A DNA stretch of 60,201 bases from Candidatus Methylobacter oryzae (lineage in GTDB: Bacteria; Pseudomonadota; Gammaproteobacteria; Methylococcales; Methylomonadaceae): the NCBI GenBank assembly GCA_945861405.1, contig CAMAUL010000012.1:1-60201 (forward strand), given 5' to 3'. Each line of letters begins with the position of its first letter. Position 1 is the first letter of the stretch. The notes below the pieces were generated by a model. That model made no database searches. It worked only from the letters and a program-made list of their open reading frames with translations, and was not told where the DNA came from. Positions 33,240-42,313 of the stretch are shown here, piece by piece. A program made the translations under genes and the position numbers.

Positions 33240-33464
33240 ATGAATAAAGAACCCTGTGTACATGAATACTTAGCAGTGACAGCATTTGGACAAGTACTCA
33301 TTTGCAAAAAATGCGAAAGAGTGTATTTACAATTACAAAACTTGTCGTTGCATTTCAACGTGGAATCCTTCATTGGCATTACCAATACTTTAAATGAAGC
33401 AACCGGAAAAATAATGGCTCACTCAAAAAAATCCAGGCGAAAACCCTTAACGATTGTTAAGTAA
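33240..33464 (+). CDS. Small CxxC protein, paralogue of 19610-19864
   Basis: 74 residues: MNKEPCVHEYLAVTAFGQVL then ICKKCERVYLQLQNLSLHF, then NVESFIGITNTLNEA and a basic tail KKSRRKPLTIVK. From CKKC it aligns ungapped over 33 residues with the protein upstream of tonB. The basic tail is absent in the other copy. It lies last in the Fur-box cassette, 60 bp after gene 3, and is followed by a long inverted repeat. No good Shine-Dalgarno. Role unknown; metal binding through Cys pairs is an inference. Confidence 0.65.
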   Translation: MNKEPCVHEYLAVTAFGQVLICKKCERVYLQLQNLSLHFNVESFIGITNTLNEATGKIMAHSKKSRRKPLTIVK

Positions 33465-33487
33465 TTAGTATTTACAAATCTTCGGGT

Positions 33488-33571
33488 ATATAGAATGCTG
33501 ACCAGGATCTAAAAACTGGCAATGCTCAGGCCAGTCTCTCCAAAATATAAGTCTTGGTCAGCATTCTATAT
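33488..33571. repeat. Long inverted repeat after the small-protein cassette
   Basis: A perfect 17-bp stem, 33488-33504 (ATATAGAATGCTGACCA) with 33555-33571, has a 50-nt loop. It is similar in architecture, not in sequence, to 19379-19471 after hemP. It could end the cassette transcript or be a MITE-like element. Confidence 0.8.
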
Positions 33572-33655
33572 GTCTGCACACAAACATCGTAACCCACTAT
33601 ATTGAAGGAAAAATCATGAAAATAGTCGTCTGAACAAACTGATAGCACAGATCAA

Positions 33656-33797
33656 ATAAAGGGAATAACAAATCCGGCTTACACCGTAATGGGTAAGCCA
33701 CGAATATTTTTTAGCCAGCCATCGCCTTTGTGTGAATAGCCAGCCAACAGCGCACTACACACAACAAAGGTATTTTATGAAAAATTACAAAAACCGA
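33656..33797 (+). repeat. Duplicated 5' leader, copy 2 (upstream of the second TonB receptor)
   Basis: Homologous to 22372-22510. It contains the imperfect hairpin CGGCTTAC...GTAAGCC, the AGCCAGCCA doublet (33713, 33738), AAAGG before the ATG, and the first codons MKNYKNRP. Because it continues into a complete receptor gene, this is likely the ancestral context and the copy at 22372 a derived one. Confidence 0.85.
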
Positions 33798-35918
33798 CCG
33801 CTCATGCTGGCTATTGCCGCATTATTGAACGCACCACATACCGAGGGTGCAGAGATCGCTCGGCCAGTACTTCCGGAAGTTAAGGTGAAAGCCGCTGCTG
33901 AAAAAGAACCTGCCTACAAGGCGGATACATCCAGCACCGGACTTAAGTTTGAGGCGGCCATCCGCGACATTCCGCAGTCCGTCAGCGTCGTAAAGGAAGA
34001 GCTGATTAAATCGCAAAATGCCTTCAACCTGCGTGACGCACTCAAAAACGTCAGCGGGCTTACCATCGCCGCCGGAGAGGGCGGGCGTACCGGCGACTCG
34101 ATCACCTTGCGCGGCTTTGCGGCAAACTCTGATACCTATCAGGACGGCGCGAAGGAAAACGGCCAGTACTTTCGCGACACTTTTTTTATAGATCGCGCGG
34201 AAGTCCTCAAAGGCGCTTCTTCGGTACTGTTCGGGCGTGGTTCGACGGGCGGCGTTATCAACACGATTGCCAAAAAGCCGGTGATGGGCAAGTCATTTGC
34301 CACAGCCGACTTCACTTACGGTAACTACGACTTCAAACGCACCACCCTGGATGCGGGAACTAAACTTAACGATAACATAGCAGTGCGACTCAACGCCCTC
34401 TATCAGGATGCCGATTCCTTCCGTGATTACAATTTCACCAACCGCTGGGGGGTAGCGCCGTCGGTAAAGATTGACATCACCAAGGACACCGATCTCACCT
34501 TGCTTCTGCTACACCAGGAAGAGGACAGCGTCTATGACCAGGGACTGCCGATATTCCGCGGGAAACCTGCGAATAATGTACCCATCGAAAAATTCTACGG
34601 TTTTATTGATGACCGCCTACAAACCTTTGACACCACTGTGGCAACGGCGATCTTCAATCACCGGTTTTCGTCCGACTTCTCAGTGCGGAATACCTCCCGC
34701 TACGGCGACTACAACCGCAAGTACCGCACCTTCCAGTTCGGCAACATCACGGACACCGGTGCGACTTCGACGGTGGCGCGAACCCAGGCGCTACGCGAAA
34801 GCCCGCAACAAAACTATTACAACCAGACCGATTTCACCTTCAAGAAACCGCTGTTCGGTTTCAACAATACCCTGCTTTTTGGCGCGGAGGTCGGCTGGGA
34901 GGATTTCACTTTCCGTTCCAAGGACTCGACCGCAGTACCGGCTATCTCCGTCTTCAACCCGGTATCCGCAGCGACGGTAGGCGCGGGGCGGGCCAACGAC
35001 TTTTCGGGAACGTTGGCTACCGACCGGTTTACCTCAACGCAAACCATCGCCGGTTATGTCCTCGACCAGTTTGAGATCACGCCCCAGTGGAAGCTGCTCG
35101 CCGGAACGCGTTACGATGTCTTTGAGGCGAAACAGGACGACAAGCTCAATAATGCCAACGACCTTGAGAATACGGTTCAACAATTTAGTCCACGAACCGG
35201 ACTGGTGTGGCAACCGACGGACTGGCAGTCACACTACTTTAGCTGGGGCACTTCGTTCAACCCATCCGCCGAAAGCTTTAATCTCAGCACTGCCACCGCC
35301 AAGCTTGATCCCGAGCAAAACCAGAATCTGGAGATTGGCTCAAAGCTCGATTTCTTTAATGGCCGGCTGAGTGCGACCGGCGCGCTATTCCGTCTGGAAA
35401 AGAGCAATGCGCGAACGGCGGATCCTAATGATCCGATTTTACAAGTGCTTGCCGGCGAGCAACGTACCGACGGTTTGGAGTTAGGGCTGGCGGGCGAACT
35501 GCTGCCCAAGTGGAATCTCTCCGCCACCTATGCGCTGCTCGATGCGGAAGTGGTGAAATCGAATACCAAACAGACCGGTACTGTGAGCGGGAAATCCAAA
35601 TCACTTGAAGGCATGACATCGGTGAACGTGCCGACGCACAGCGGCGTGGTGTGGACGACCTACAATATCACTCCCGAATGGGAAGTCGGCGGCGGGGTGT
35701 TTCTCGCCAGCTCGCGCTTTGCCGACAGTGTTAACGAAGTCACCTTGCCGGGCTATGGCCGTGTCGATGCGACGGTGGCTTATCATCAGAAATACTTCGA
35801 TATACAGGCAAACGTCTTCAACCTGCTCGACAAGGAATATTTCGAGTCCGGGCAGGCGCGCACGGCATTACCTGGAGTGCCGTTGTCGGGACAGCTTACC
35901 TTAAGGCTGAAATATTAA
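33777..35918 (+). CDS. TonB-dependent siderophore receptor (Fiu/PiuA-like)
   Basis: 713 residues from ATG 33777 (AAAGG upstream), which gives a clean signal peptide (1-25, ending TEGA); a longer frame from 33732 runs through the conserved leader and is unlikely. TonB-box-like LPEVKVKAA, plug domain with SITLRGFAANSDTYQDGAKE and RAEVLKGASSVLFGRGSTGG, and a barrel that ends LTLRLKY. The downstream piuC and PepSY genes are the usual partners of Fiu/PiuA receptors for catechol-type siderophores; ligand specificity is inferred. Confidence 0.92.
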   Translation: MKNYKNRPLMLAIAALLNAPHTEGAEIARPVLPEVKVKAAAEKEPAYKADTSSTGLKFEAAIRDIPQSVSVVKEELIKSQNAFNLRDALKNVSGLTIAAGEGGRTGDSITLRGFAANSDTYQDGAKENGQYFRDTFFIDRAEVLKGASSVLFGRGSTGGVINTIAKKPVMGKSFATADFTYGNYDFKRTTLDAGTKLNDNIAVRLNALYQDADSFRDYNFTNRWGVAPSVKIDITKDTDLTLLLLHQEEDSVYDQGLPIFRGKPANNVPIEKFYGFIDDRLQTFDTTVATAIFNHRFSSDFSVRNTSRYGDYNRKYRTFQFGNITDTGATSTVARTQALRESPQQNYYNQTDFTFKKPLFGFNNTLLFGAEVGWEDFTFRSKDSTAVPAISVFNPVSAATVGAGRANDFSGTLATDRFTSTQTIAGYVLDQFEITPQWKLLAGTRYDVFEAKQDDKLNNANDLENTVQQFSPRTGLVWQPTDWQSHYFSWGTSFNPSAESFNLSTATAKLDPEQNQNLEIGSKLDFFNGRLSATGALFRLEKSNARTADPNDPILQVLAGEQRTDGLELGLAGELLPKWNLSATYALLDAEVVKSNTKQTGTVSGKSKSLEGMTSVNVPTHSGVVWTTYNITPEWEVGGGVFLASSRFADSVNEVTLPGYGRVDATVAYHQKYFDIQANVFNLLDKEYFESGQARTALPGVPLSGQLTLRLKY

Positions 35919-35963
35919 ATCTTCAGTTCCCGATTACAATCACAACACCAATAGAGGATAACC

Positions 35964-36635
35964 ATGCTACTTGCCATTGAAAATATTTTGACCAACGAAG
36001 AACTCGCTAACGCGCGTGAACTATTCGAAAAAGCGCGATTCGTGGATGGTCGGGTCACTGCTGGCGAGCTGGCCGCGAAGGTAAAAAATAACCTGCAACT
36101 GGACGCAAATGCGGCGGAGACGCAAGTGCTTACCGGCATCGTTCATGATGCGTTGCATTGCAATCCGCTGTTTGTTTCTGCCGCCTTGCCGAAAGTGGTC
36201 TGTCCGCCGCTGTTCAATCGCTATGTTCCCGGTATGGATTTCGGTATCCATGTCGACAATGCTATCCGCGTCGGTGCGACGACCTTTCGTACCGACGTAT
36301 CGGGAACGCTGTTTCTATCCGAGCCGGAAGAATATGAAGGCGGTGAATTGTTGATCGAAGACACTTACGGCGTACAGGCTATTAAACTGCCTGCGGGGAG
36401 TCTGGTGCTTTATCCATCGAGCAGCTTGCATCGGGTGGAACCCATTACCGGTGGCCACCGCGATGTCGCCGTGTTCTGGGCACAGAGCATGATTCGCGAT
36501 GTCGCCCAGCGCTGCCTGCTGTTTCAGCTTGATGCAGGCATTCAGAGCTTGCGTGCCCGTGCCCCGGAAAGTCCTGAAATTGTCCCGCTGGTCGCCACTT
36601 ATCACAACCTGCTGCGTATGTGGGCAGATATCTAA
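35964..36635 (+). CDS. piuC: PiuC/YbiX-type Fe(II)/2-oxoglutarate dioxygenase
   Basis: 223 residues of the PKHD-type hydroxylase family. Iron ligands: HVD in FGIHVDNAIRVGATTFRTDV (about 92-111) and the distal His in SSSLHRVEPITGGHRDVAVF, with the Arg that binds 2-oxoglutarate. E. coli YbiX (226 residues) lies beside fiu in the same way. It may hydroxylate an imported siderophore or antibiotic-siderophore, but the substrate is unknown. AGAGGA precedes the ATG; 45 bp after the receptor gene. Confidence 0.92.
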   Translation: MLLAIENILTNEELANARELFEKARFVDGRVTAGELAAKVKNNLQLDANAAETQVLTGIVHDALHCNPLFVSAALPKVVCPPLFNRYVPGMDFGIHVDNAIRVGATTFRTDVSGTLFLSEPEEYEGGELLIEDTYGVQAIKLPAGSLVLYPSSSLHRVEPITGGHRDVAVFWAQSMIRDVAQRCLLFQLDAGIQSLRARAPESPEIVPLVATYHNLLRMWADI

Positions 36636-36656
36636 AAATCAACGGTAACCATCATA

Positions 36657-37313
36657 ATGACGAAAGCACAAAATCCGGCGACATTGATTCTGCGACCTAA
36701 ACGGTTTCAATGGCTCAAATGGCTACGCCGACTCCATGCGTGGGTCGGGCTGTGGGGCGCGGCGTTGGGCCTGTTGTTCGGCGTTAGCGGAATTTTACTC
36801 AATCACCGTGCGATAATGAAGATTCCGGCGGCACACATGGAGCAATCGCAAGTCGAACTGGCTTTACCCGCGCCGCTTCCTGTCGATGCGAAAGACTTGG
36901 CAAAATGGCTGCAAGCACAGCTAAGCATTGACCGGGAACCCAATAGAATCAACACCGAGCCGTCAAAAATCGTGACTTGGGGCGGTCAAAACTTCCAGCA
37001 ACCCGGCCAGTGGCGGGTGGATTTTCACAGTCCGCAACATTCTGTTAACGCCGAATACTGGGTAGGCAATACTTTTGTTTCGATTAAGCATCAGGATGCA
37101 AACGTATTCGCATTCATCACCCGATTGCATAAGGGGGTCGGCATGGGGACAGCCTGGGTGCTGCTGGCCGATACATTGGCAGGCGGCCTGGTGTTCCTTT
37201 CCCTGACCGGCCTTTTGCTATGGACCAAACTGCACGGCTCACGCTTGACTATGGCTGGCCTGGGACTGACTTCGCTGGGACTGGCAGTGTTTGTTGCGCT
37301 GAATTCACTATAA
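36657..37313 (+). CDS. PepSY-associated membrane protein
   Basis: 218 residues. N-terminal helix RLHAWVGLWGAALGLLFGVS (about 25-44) with a conserved His, a periplasmic PepSY-like region, then ADTLAGGLVFLSLTGLLLW and a last helix LGLTSLGLAVFVALN. This short form of the PepSY-TM family accompanies receptor-piuC pairs and probably works in iron release or electron transfer at the inner membrane. It starts 21 bp after piuC. Shorter than the 445-residue relative at 30783. Confidence 0.85.
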   Translation: MTKAQNPATLILRPKRFQWLKWLRRLHAWVGLWGAALGLLFGVSGILLNHRAIMKIPAAHMEQSQVELALPAPLPVDAKDLAKWLQAQLSIDREPNRINTEPSKIVTWGGQNFQQPGQWRVDFHSPQHSVNAEYWVGNTFVSIKHQDANVFAFITRLHKGVGMGTAWVLLADTLAGGLVFLSLTGLLLWTKLHGSRLTMAGLGLTSLGLAVFVALNSL

Positions 37314-37342
37314 TCCACTCGCAGCCAACAACGTGGTTAATC

Positions 37343-37358
37343 AACCTGTTTACAGGTT
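37343..37358. terminator. Small hairpin after the piuC unit
   Basis: AACCTG and CAGGTT flank a 4-nt loop, 30 bp after the PepSY stop; no U-tract. It may mark the end of the receptor-piuC-PepSY transcript. The remaining bases up to macA (37566) show no gene and no Fur box. Confidence 0.3.
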
Positions 37359-37566
37359 ATTGAACTCCACATATTCCAATCCACCTTATCCTCTCACCCC
37401 AGATACGCTTTGGTTTGTTTGCTTGTGCTGACATCCACTCCGACCATGCGCAAAACCCAACAAATTGTAGTTAATGGGCGTTCTCTTTGTAGTAAACTGT
37501 GCAAGCTTTGTGATGGCAGCTTTACAGCCGCCCGTTTAATTTATACCACTTCTTCTTATCGCCACC

Positions 37567-38772
37567 ATGTTGCGAACCTTTTTTAGTAAACACCGACAAA
37601 TTGCCCGTAGCCGTTTCTTGTGGATTTTTTTGATTCTTTTGATTGTAGCCGTGGCTATCGGTTACGGTTTACTGCAACCCAAGCAGTCGAAAGACGAAAC
37701 CAAAAACATCGTTACCGTAACCCTGGGCGACATTGAAGAAAACGTCACCGCCCAAGGCAAGCTGGAACCCAAAGAATTTGTCGATGTCGGCGCTCAGGTT
37801 ACCGGGCAGTTGCAGAAAATTTATGTGCAGATCGGAGATAACGTGACTGCCGGGCAATTGCTGGCGCAAATCGATCCCCGGATTTATGCAGCACGGGTGC
37901 AGGCCGATGAAGCCAATATCAAAAACTTGCAAGCGCAGTTGATCGGGCAGCAGGCGCAGGTTGTTTTCTCCCAACAGCAGTACGACCGTAATCGGGAGCT
38001 GCTGAAAAGCAAGGGCGTCAGCCAGCAGGACTATCAGAACAGCGAGTTTAACCTTAAAAAAGCCGTGGCGACCGCAGCTTCAATCCAGGCGCAAACCGAA
38101 CAGGTGCAGTCAACGCTAACCGGCGATAAAACCAATCTCGGCTATACCAAAATTTACGCGTCGATGGACAGCACGGTCGTTGACCAAAAAGCCCGCGAGG
38201 GCCAGACGCTGAATGCCAACCAGCAAACGCCGATGATTTTGCAACTGGCCAAGCTCGATACCATGACCGTGCGCGCCCAAGTCGCCGAAGCCGATGTGAT
38301 GCGTTTGAGACCCGAGTTGCCGGTGTATTTCTCGACCCTGGGTTCCAATGAACGGCGCTGGCAAGGCAAGGTGCGGCAAATATTGCCGACCCCGGAAGTA
38401 ATCAACAATGTGGTGCTGTACAACGTGCTGGTCGATGTCGACAATCATGACCGGCAGTTGATGACCGGCATGAGTACGCAGATGTTTTTCGTGTTGGGCA
38501 AAGCCGAACAGGTGCCGCAGATACCGGTTGCCGCCTTGGGGGCGAGACAGCGCGATGAAGACAATCAAAATGGCGCGGCTTATAAGGTTAAGGAAGTCAC
38601 CGAACAGGGCGTGCAGGAAAAAACCGTGCATATCGGTTTAAGAACCCGGCACTTTGCCGAAATACGCGACGGCGTGGCTGTCGGGGCAAAACTGCAAACC
38701 ATAGTTAAAGCGGGAGACAAGGACAAAAAGAAAGACAAAGGCTATCCGGCGGCAGGTGTGCCGCGATTATGA
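37567..38772 (+). CDS. macA: MacA-type periplasmic adaptor subunit
   Basis: 401 residues. One N-terminal membrane helix (about 18-36), lipoyl/barrel-sandwich halves (PKEFVDVGAQVTGQLQKIYV and later GYTKIYASMDSTVVDQKARE), a coiled-coil hairpin between (about 110-190), a beta-barrel domain and a membrane-proximal end. The tail is Lys/Asp-rich (KAGDKDKKKDKGYPAAG). It links MacB to the outer-membrane channel. The stop overlaps the macB start by 4 bp. Neighbourhood suggests siderophore recycling or export, as in PvdR-PvdT-OpmQ, or general drug/peptide export. Confidence 0.92.
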   Translation: MLRTFFSKHRQIARSRFLWIFLILLIVAVAIGYGLLQPKQSKDETKNIVTVTLGDIEENVTAQGKLEPKEFVDVGAQVTGQLQKIYVQIGDNVTAGQLLAQIDPRIYAARVQADEANIKNLQAQLIGQQAQVVFSQQQYDRNRELLKSKGVSQQDYQNSEFNLKKAVATAASIQAQTEQVQSTLTGDKTNLGYTKIYASMDSTVVDQKAREGQTLNANQQTPMILQLAKLDTMTVRAQVAEADVMRLRPELPVYFSTLGSNERRWQGKVRQILPTPEVINNVVLYNVLVDVDNHDRQLMTGMSTQMFFVLGKAEQVPQIPVAALGARQRDEDNQNGAAYKVKEVTEQGVQEKTVHIGLRTRHFAEIRDGVAVGAKLQTIVKAGDKDKKKDKGYPAAGVPRL

Positions 38773-40709
38773 GCAGTGCCGCCCCGCTACTGGCGCTTAC
38801 AAACATCCAGCGTTACTATCCCAACGGCGATACCGTGGTGCGTGCGCTAGACGATGTTTCGCTGACCGTCTGGCCCGGCGAGTTCGTGGCGATTATCGGC
38901 CAGTCCGGTTCCGGTAAATCAACGCTGATGAATCTGATCGGCTGCCTGGACAAGGCGAATCTTGGCACTTACCGGATTCTGGGTCAGGATGTGACAGGAC
39001 TCGACGCCGACCAACTGGCGGCTTTGCGCCGCGAGACTTTCGGTTTCGTTTTCCAGCGCTATAACCTTCTTAACACCGCTTCGGCTGCGGAAAATGTCGA
39101 AATACCCGCGTTGTATGCCGGTTTGCCTAAACCTGAGCGCCACAGCCGGGCGCTGCAATTGTTGGAACGGCTGGGACTGGGCAATCGCGGCGACCACAAG
39201 CCGATGCAACTGTCCGGCGGCCAGCAGCAACGGGTCGCCATCGCCCGCGCCTTGATGAACGATGCGCCGGTTATTTTGGCCGACGAACCGACAGGAGCCT
39301 TGGACAGCCAAAGCGGCAAGGAAGTCATGGCGTTGCTGCACGATTTGCACCGGGAAGGCCGCACTATTTTGTTGATTACCCACGACGAAAGCGTCGCGGC
39401 CAACGCCCAGCGGATCATTACCATCCGCGATGGCAAAATCGTCAATGACAGCGGTGAAAATAGCAGCGGCCGGTTGTTGTCTCCGCCGCAGCATCGCGGC
39501 ATCGGCGCGGCAGGCGTAGCCGCCGAATTGCTGGAAGCGGCCAAGACCGCAATGCGTTCGCTGCATGCCAACTTATTCCGCACCGCGCTGACCCTGCTCG
39601 GCATTGTGATCGGCGTCGCCGCCGTAGTGACCATGCTGGCAGTGGGACAAGGCAGCCAGGAAAAGGTGCTGGATCAGATGCGGGCCATGGGCACCAATAT
39701 CCTGTCGATCCGCCCCGGTGCGCCCGGTTTGCGCGGCAGTTCCGACGTCGCAACCCTGATTCAACCCGATGCCGACGCCATCGCCGAACTGGACAATGTC
39801 GAATGGGCCTCGCCCGAACGCAATATGCGCCAGACCGTGCGCTACGGCAATATCGATTACGCCACCAGCGTTCAGGGCGTAGCACCCAGCATGACCGAGG
39901 TTCGCGAGTGGCAGGTTGCCGAGGGCGATTTTTTCGACGAGCGCGATATGCGCCGTTACGCGCCGATCATTGTGCTGGGGCAAACGGTCAGACAGATACT
40001 GTTTCCCGACGGCAGCGATCCTTTGGGCCGCTATGTGATGGTCGGCAATATTCCGTTTGAAGTGATCGGCGTACTGGCTGTCAAGGGTGCCGATTCCATG
40101 GGCAGCGACCGCGACGATGCGGTGTTTGTACCGCTGACCACCGGACTGATCCGGTTGTTCGGGCAAAATTATCTGGGCGGCATCACGGTGAAGGTGCGCG
40201 ACGTCGGCCAAATCGACGACACTCAACAGGCGATTGCCGATTTATTGCTTGCCCGACATCAAGTAGAGGATTTCAGGATACGCAACATGGCGTCGATTCT
40301 GGCAACCGCCGAAGAAACCCAGAATACCTTCACCCTGATGTTGGGCATAGTCGCCGCGATTTCCCTGCTGGTCGGCGGCATCGGCGTGATGAACATCATG
40401 CTGGTCAGCGTCACCGAACGCACCCGCGAAATCGGCATCCGTATCGCCACCGGCGCACGCCGCCGCGACATCCTGCTGCAATTTAATACCGAAGCGGCGG
40501 TGGTCTGTACGCTGGGCGGCTTGATCGGAGTGTTGCTGGGTTTTGCGGCGGGAATCGGCTTGCGCTATTTCGATATGGCGGTGATTTTTTCGCCGCTACC
40601 GGCAATATTGGCTTTTTCCTGTGCTTTCGGCACCGGTTTGTTGTTCGGTTATTTACCTGCCCGCAAGGCGGCCGGATTGGATCCGGTCGTAGCATTGGCG
40701 GCAGAATGA
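38769..40709 (+). CDS. macB: MacB-type ABC exporter (ATPase-permease fusion)
   Basis: 646 residues. The N-terminal ATPase has Walker A GQSGSGKST (44-52), signature LSGGQQQRVAIARAL and Walker B VILADEPTGALD. The C-terminal permease has four membrane helices (the first about 275-300, three after 520) and a large periplasmic MacB_PCD domain, with VGGIGVMNIMLVSVTERTRE before helix 3. Length matches E. coli MacB (648). Overlaps both neighbours by 4 bp. Confidence 0.95.
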   Translation: MSSAAPLLALTNIQRYYPNGDTVVRALDDVSLTVWPGEFVAIIGQSGSGKSTLMNLIGCLDKANLGTYRILGQDVTGLDADQLAALRRETFGFVFQRYNLLNTASAAENVEIPALYAGLPKPERHSRALQLLERLGLGNRGDHKPMQLSGGQQQRVAIARALMNDAPVILADEPTGALDSQSGKEVMALLHDLHREGRTILLITHDESVAANAQRIITIRDGKIVNDSGENSSGRLLSPPQHRGIGAAGVAAELLEAAKTAMRSLHANLFRTALTLLGIVIGVAAVVTMLAVGQGSQEKVLDQMRAMGTNILSIRPGAPGLRGSSDVATLIQPDADAIAELDNVEWASPERNMRQTVRYGNIDYATSVQGVAPSMTEVREWQVAEGDFFDERDMRRYAPIIVLGQTVRQILFPDGSDPLGRYVMVGNIPFEVIGVLAVKGADSMGSDRDDAVFVPLTTGLIRLFGQNYLGGITVKVRDVGQIDDTQQAIADLLLARHQVEDFRIRNMASILATAEETQNTFTLMLGIVAAISLLVGGIGVMNIMLVSVTERTREIGIRIATGARRRDILLQFNTEAAVVCTLGGLIGVLLGFAAGIGLRYFDMAVIFSPLPAILAFSCAFGTGLLFGYLPARKAAGLDPVVALAAE

Positions 40710-42058
40710 AAAATAAATTATCGATAACTTCAGCAGTGTTATTTTTGACCGCCTGCAATCTGGTACCTGACTTCCAGCGCCCGGATGTGGAAACGCCGAA
40801 GCAATGGCACGATGCCAGCCTGACGCAGCAAAAATCCGCCGTCGATCCGCAGTGGTGGCGGACTTTCGGTAGTGCGCAACTTAATCACCTGATAACGGAG
40901 TCGCTGCTTTACAATAACGACTTGGCTGCGGCCCGGCAGCGTGTCGAACAGGCTCGCGCTCAGGCCAAGATTGCCGGAGCTAATTTGTGGCCGTCGCTTG
41001 GGCTTCAAGGCAATTTTACCAACACCCATAACAATAGCGGCGATACCCAGAAAGAATCAGGGCAATTTACCGTCGCCTACGAAGTCGATTTGTGGGGTGC
41101 CAATCGCGCCCGCCGCGATGCCGGTTCGGCGCGCTTGCTAAGCTCGGTTTTTACCCGCGACGCCTTACAACTGGTGGTGATGTCCAACGTCAGCCAGGCT
41201 TATTTCAACCTGCTGGCGCTGGCCGAGCGCAAACGCATTGCGACCGAGTTTCTGGACAATGTCGCTAATGTGCTGGCGATAGTCGAAGCCCGTTATCAAG
41301 CCGGTGCGGTATCGGCGTTGGATGTGGCGCAGCAGCAAACCGAACTGGCAACAGCTCGCGCCAGCCTGGATTTGCAAATCCAGCAATACACGTTGGCTGA
41401 GAATGCATTGGCAATATTGTTGGGTCACCCGCCTCAAACAGTGGCTCTCAATGCCGAGCGTTTTTTCGATATGCAGCTACCGGCGGTTAACGCCCTGCAA
41501 CCGGCCAGTCTGCTGGAGCGCAGACCCGATGTGCGGCAAGCTGAACTGGATCTGATCGCCGCCAACGCCGACATCGGCGTGGCGCGGGCCGCTTTTTACC
41601 CGAAGCTGCAACTGGATCTGGATGCCCTACTCGCTACACCGCAACCGGCAGGACTTGCGCTGGCAATGGCTTCCAGCCTGACGCAACCTTTGTTTCAGGG
41701 CGGGCGTCTTGAAGGCGGGTTGGAGAATGCGCAAGCCCGTAACGCCGAATTGGTGGAGACCTACCGGAAAACGATTTTGACGGCATTTAAGGAAGTTGAG
41801 GATGCGGCGGCGGTGCGCAGCAATTCGACCCGCCGCTTGCAAGCCTTAGCGGATGCAGTAGACAAGGCCCGGCAAGCATATCAACTTTCCCTGGATCGCT
41901 ACCGGCTCGGCTTGATCGATTATCAAACTCTGCTTTCAACCCAGCGCAGCCTGTTGACTGCTGAGAACAGCCAGGTTCAAGCCCGTCAGGATGTTTTGGT
42001 CGCGATGGTGCAACTTTATCAGGCTTTGGGCGGCGGCTGGTCTAGCAATCAACCGTAA
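40706..42058 (+). CDS. Outer-membrane efflux channel (TolC/NodT/OprM family)
   Basis: 450 residues with a lipoprotein-like leader MKNKLSITSAVLFLTAC and duplicated coiled-coil/beta repeats. Family blocks: VDPQWWRTFG, LLYNNDLAAARQRVEQARAQ, LLERRPDVRQAELDLIAANA, IGVARAAFYP and SLTQPLFQGGRLEGGLE. It is the third component of the MacAB exporter, overlapping macB by 4 bp. Confidence 0.93.
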   Translation: MKNKLSITSAVLFLTACNLVPDFQRPDVETPKQWHDASLTQQKSAVDPQWWRTFGSAQLNHLITESLLYNNDLAAARQRVEQARAQAKIAGANLWPSLGLQGNFTNTHNNSGDTQKESGQFTVAYEVDLWGANRARRDAGSARLLSSVFTRDALQLVVMSNVSQAYFNLLALAERKRIATEFLDNVANVLAIVEARYQAGAVSALDVAQQQTELATARASLDLQIQQYTLAENALAILLGHPPQTVALNAERFFDMQLPAVNALQPASLLERRPDVRQAELDLIAANADIGVARAAFYPKLQLDLDALLATPQPAGLALAMASSLTQPLFQGGRLEGGLENAQARNAELVETYRKTILTAFKEVEDAAAVRSNSTRRLQALADAVDKARQAYQLSLDRYRLGLIDYQTLLSTQRSLLTAENSQVQARQDVLVAMVQLYQALGGGWSSNQP

Positions 42059-42187
42059 AATAGCTAAAGACAAGCTCTGATCTTAATTAGAACGAAGAGC
42101 AAGGTTGTCCTCGCAACGTCAGAAGTTATACACAACGGTTATGTAGCGTTTCCGGCAGATTGTCTTAAATCGCCTTTGGCGGTTGCC

Positions 42188-42313
42188 ATGATTCTAGAAA
42201 CCTCACGGCAAGCTCGTATGCTGATACCAATAGTTATATCCATAGGCTTTGCCACCTTGATTACACTGATTTTGATTCCGTTTTTATGTGTGGTGGTTGA
42301 TGATATAAATTAA
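42188..42313 (+). pseudogene. Remnant of an RND efflux pump (C-terminal 41 residues)
   Basis: The frame reads MILETSRQARMLIPIVISIG then FATLITLILIPFLCVVVDDI and stops after Asn. This is the last helix of RND pumps (LLxxSxQAxxLIPMAxSLxFG...ATLITLxLVPxLYxxxED), with about four residues missing in the middle. No other part of the pump is near. It lies in a 477-bp gap between the exporter operon and motA; the rest of that gap shows no gene. Confidence 0.65.

Noticed and set aside
33732..33776. Upstream extension of the second TonB receptor frame
   Set aside because: ATG 33777 has AAAGG and a clean signal peptide; the extension lies in the leader conserved with 22372-22491, where it is not coding.
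39573..40226. 217-codon open frame opposite macB
   Set aside because: His/Ala-rich shadow frame without start signal or family match.
42059..42187. tRNA or sRNA gene in the gap before motA
   Set aside because: No cloverleaf or terminator-flanked transcript pattern could be recognised.
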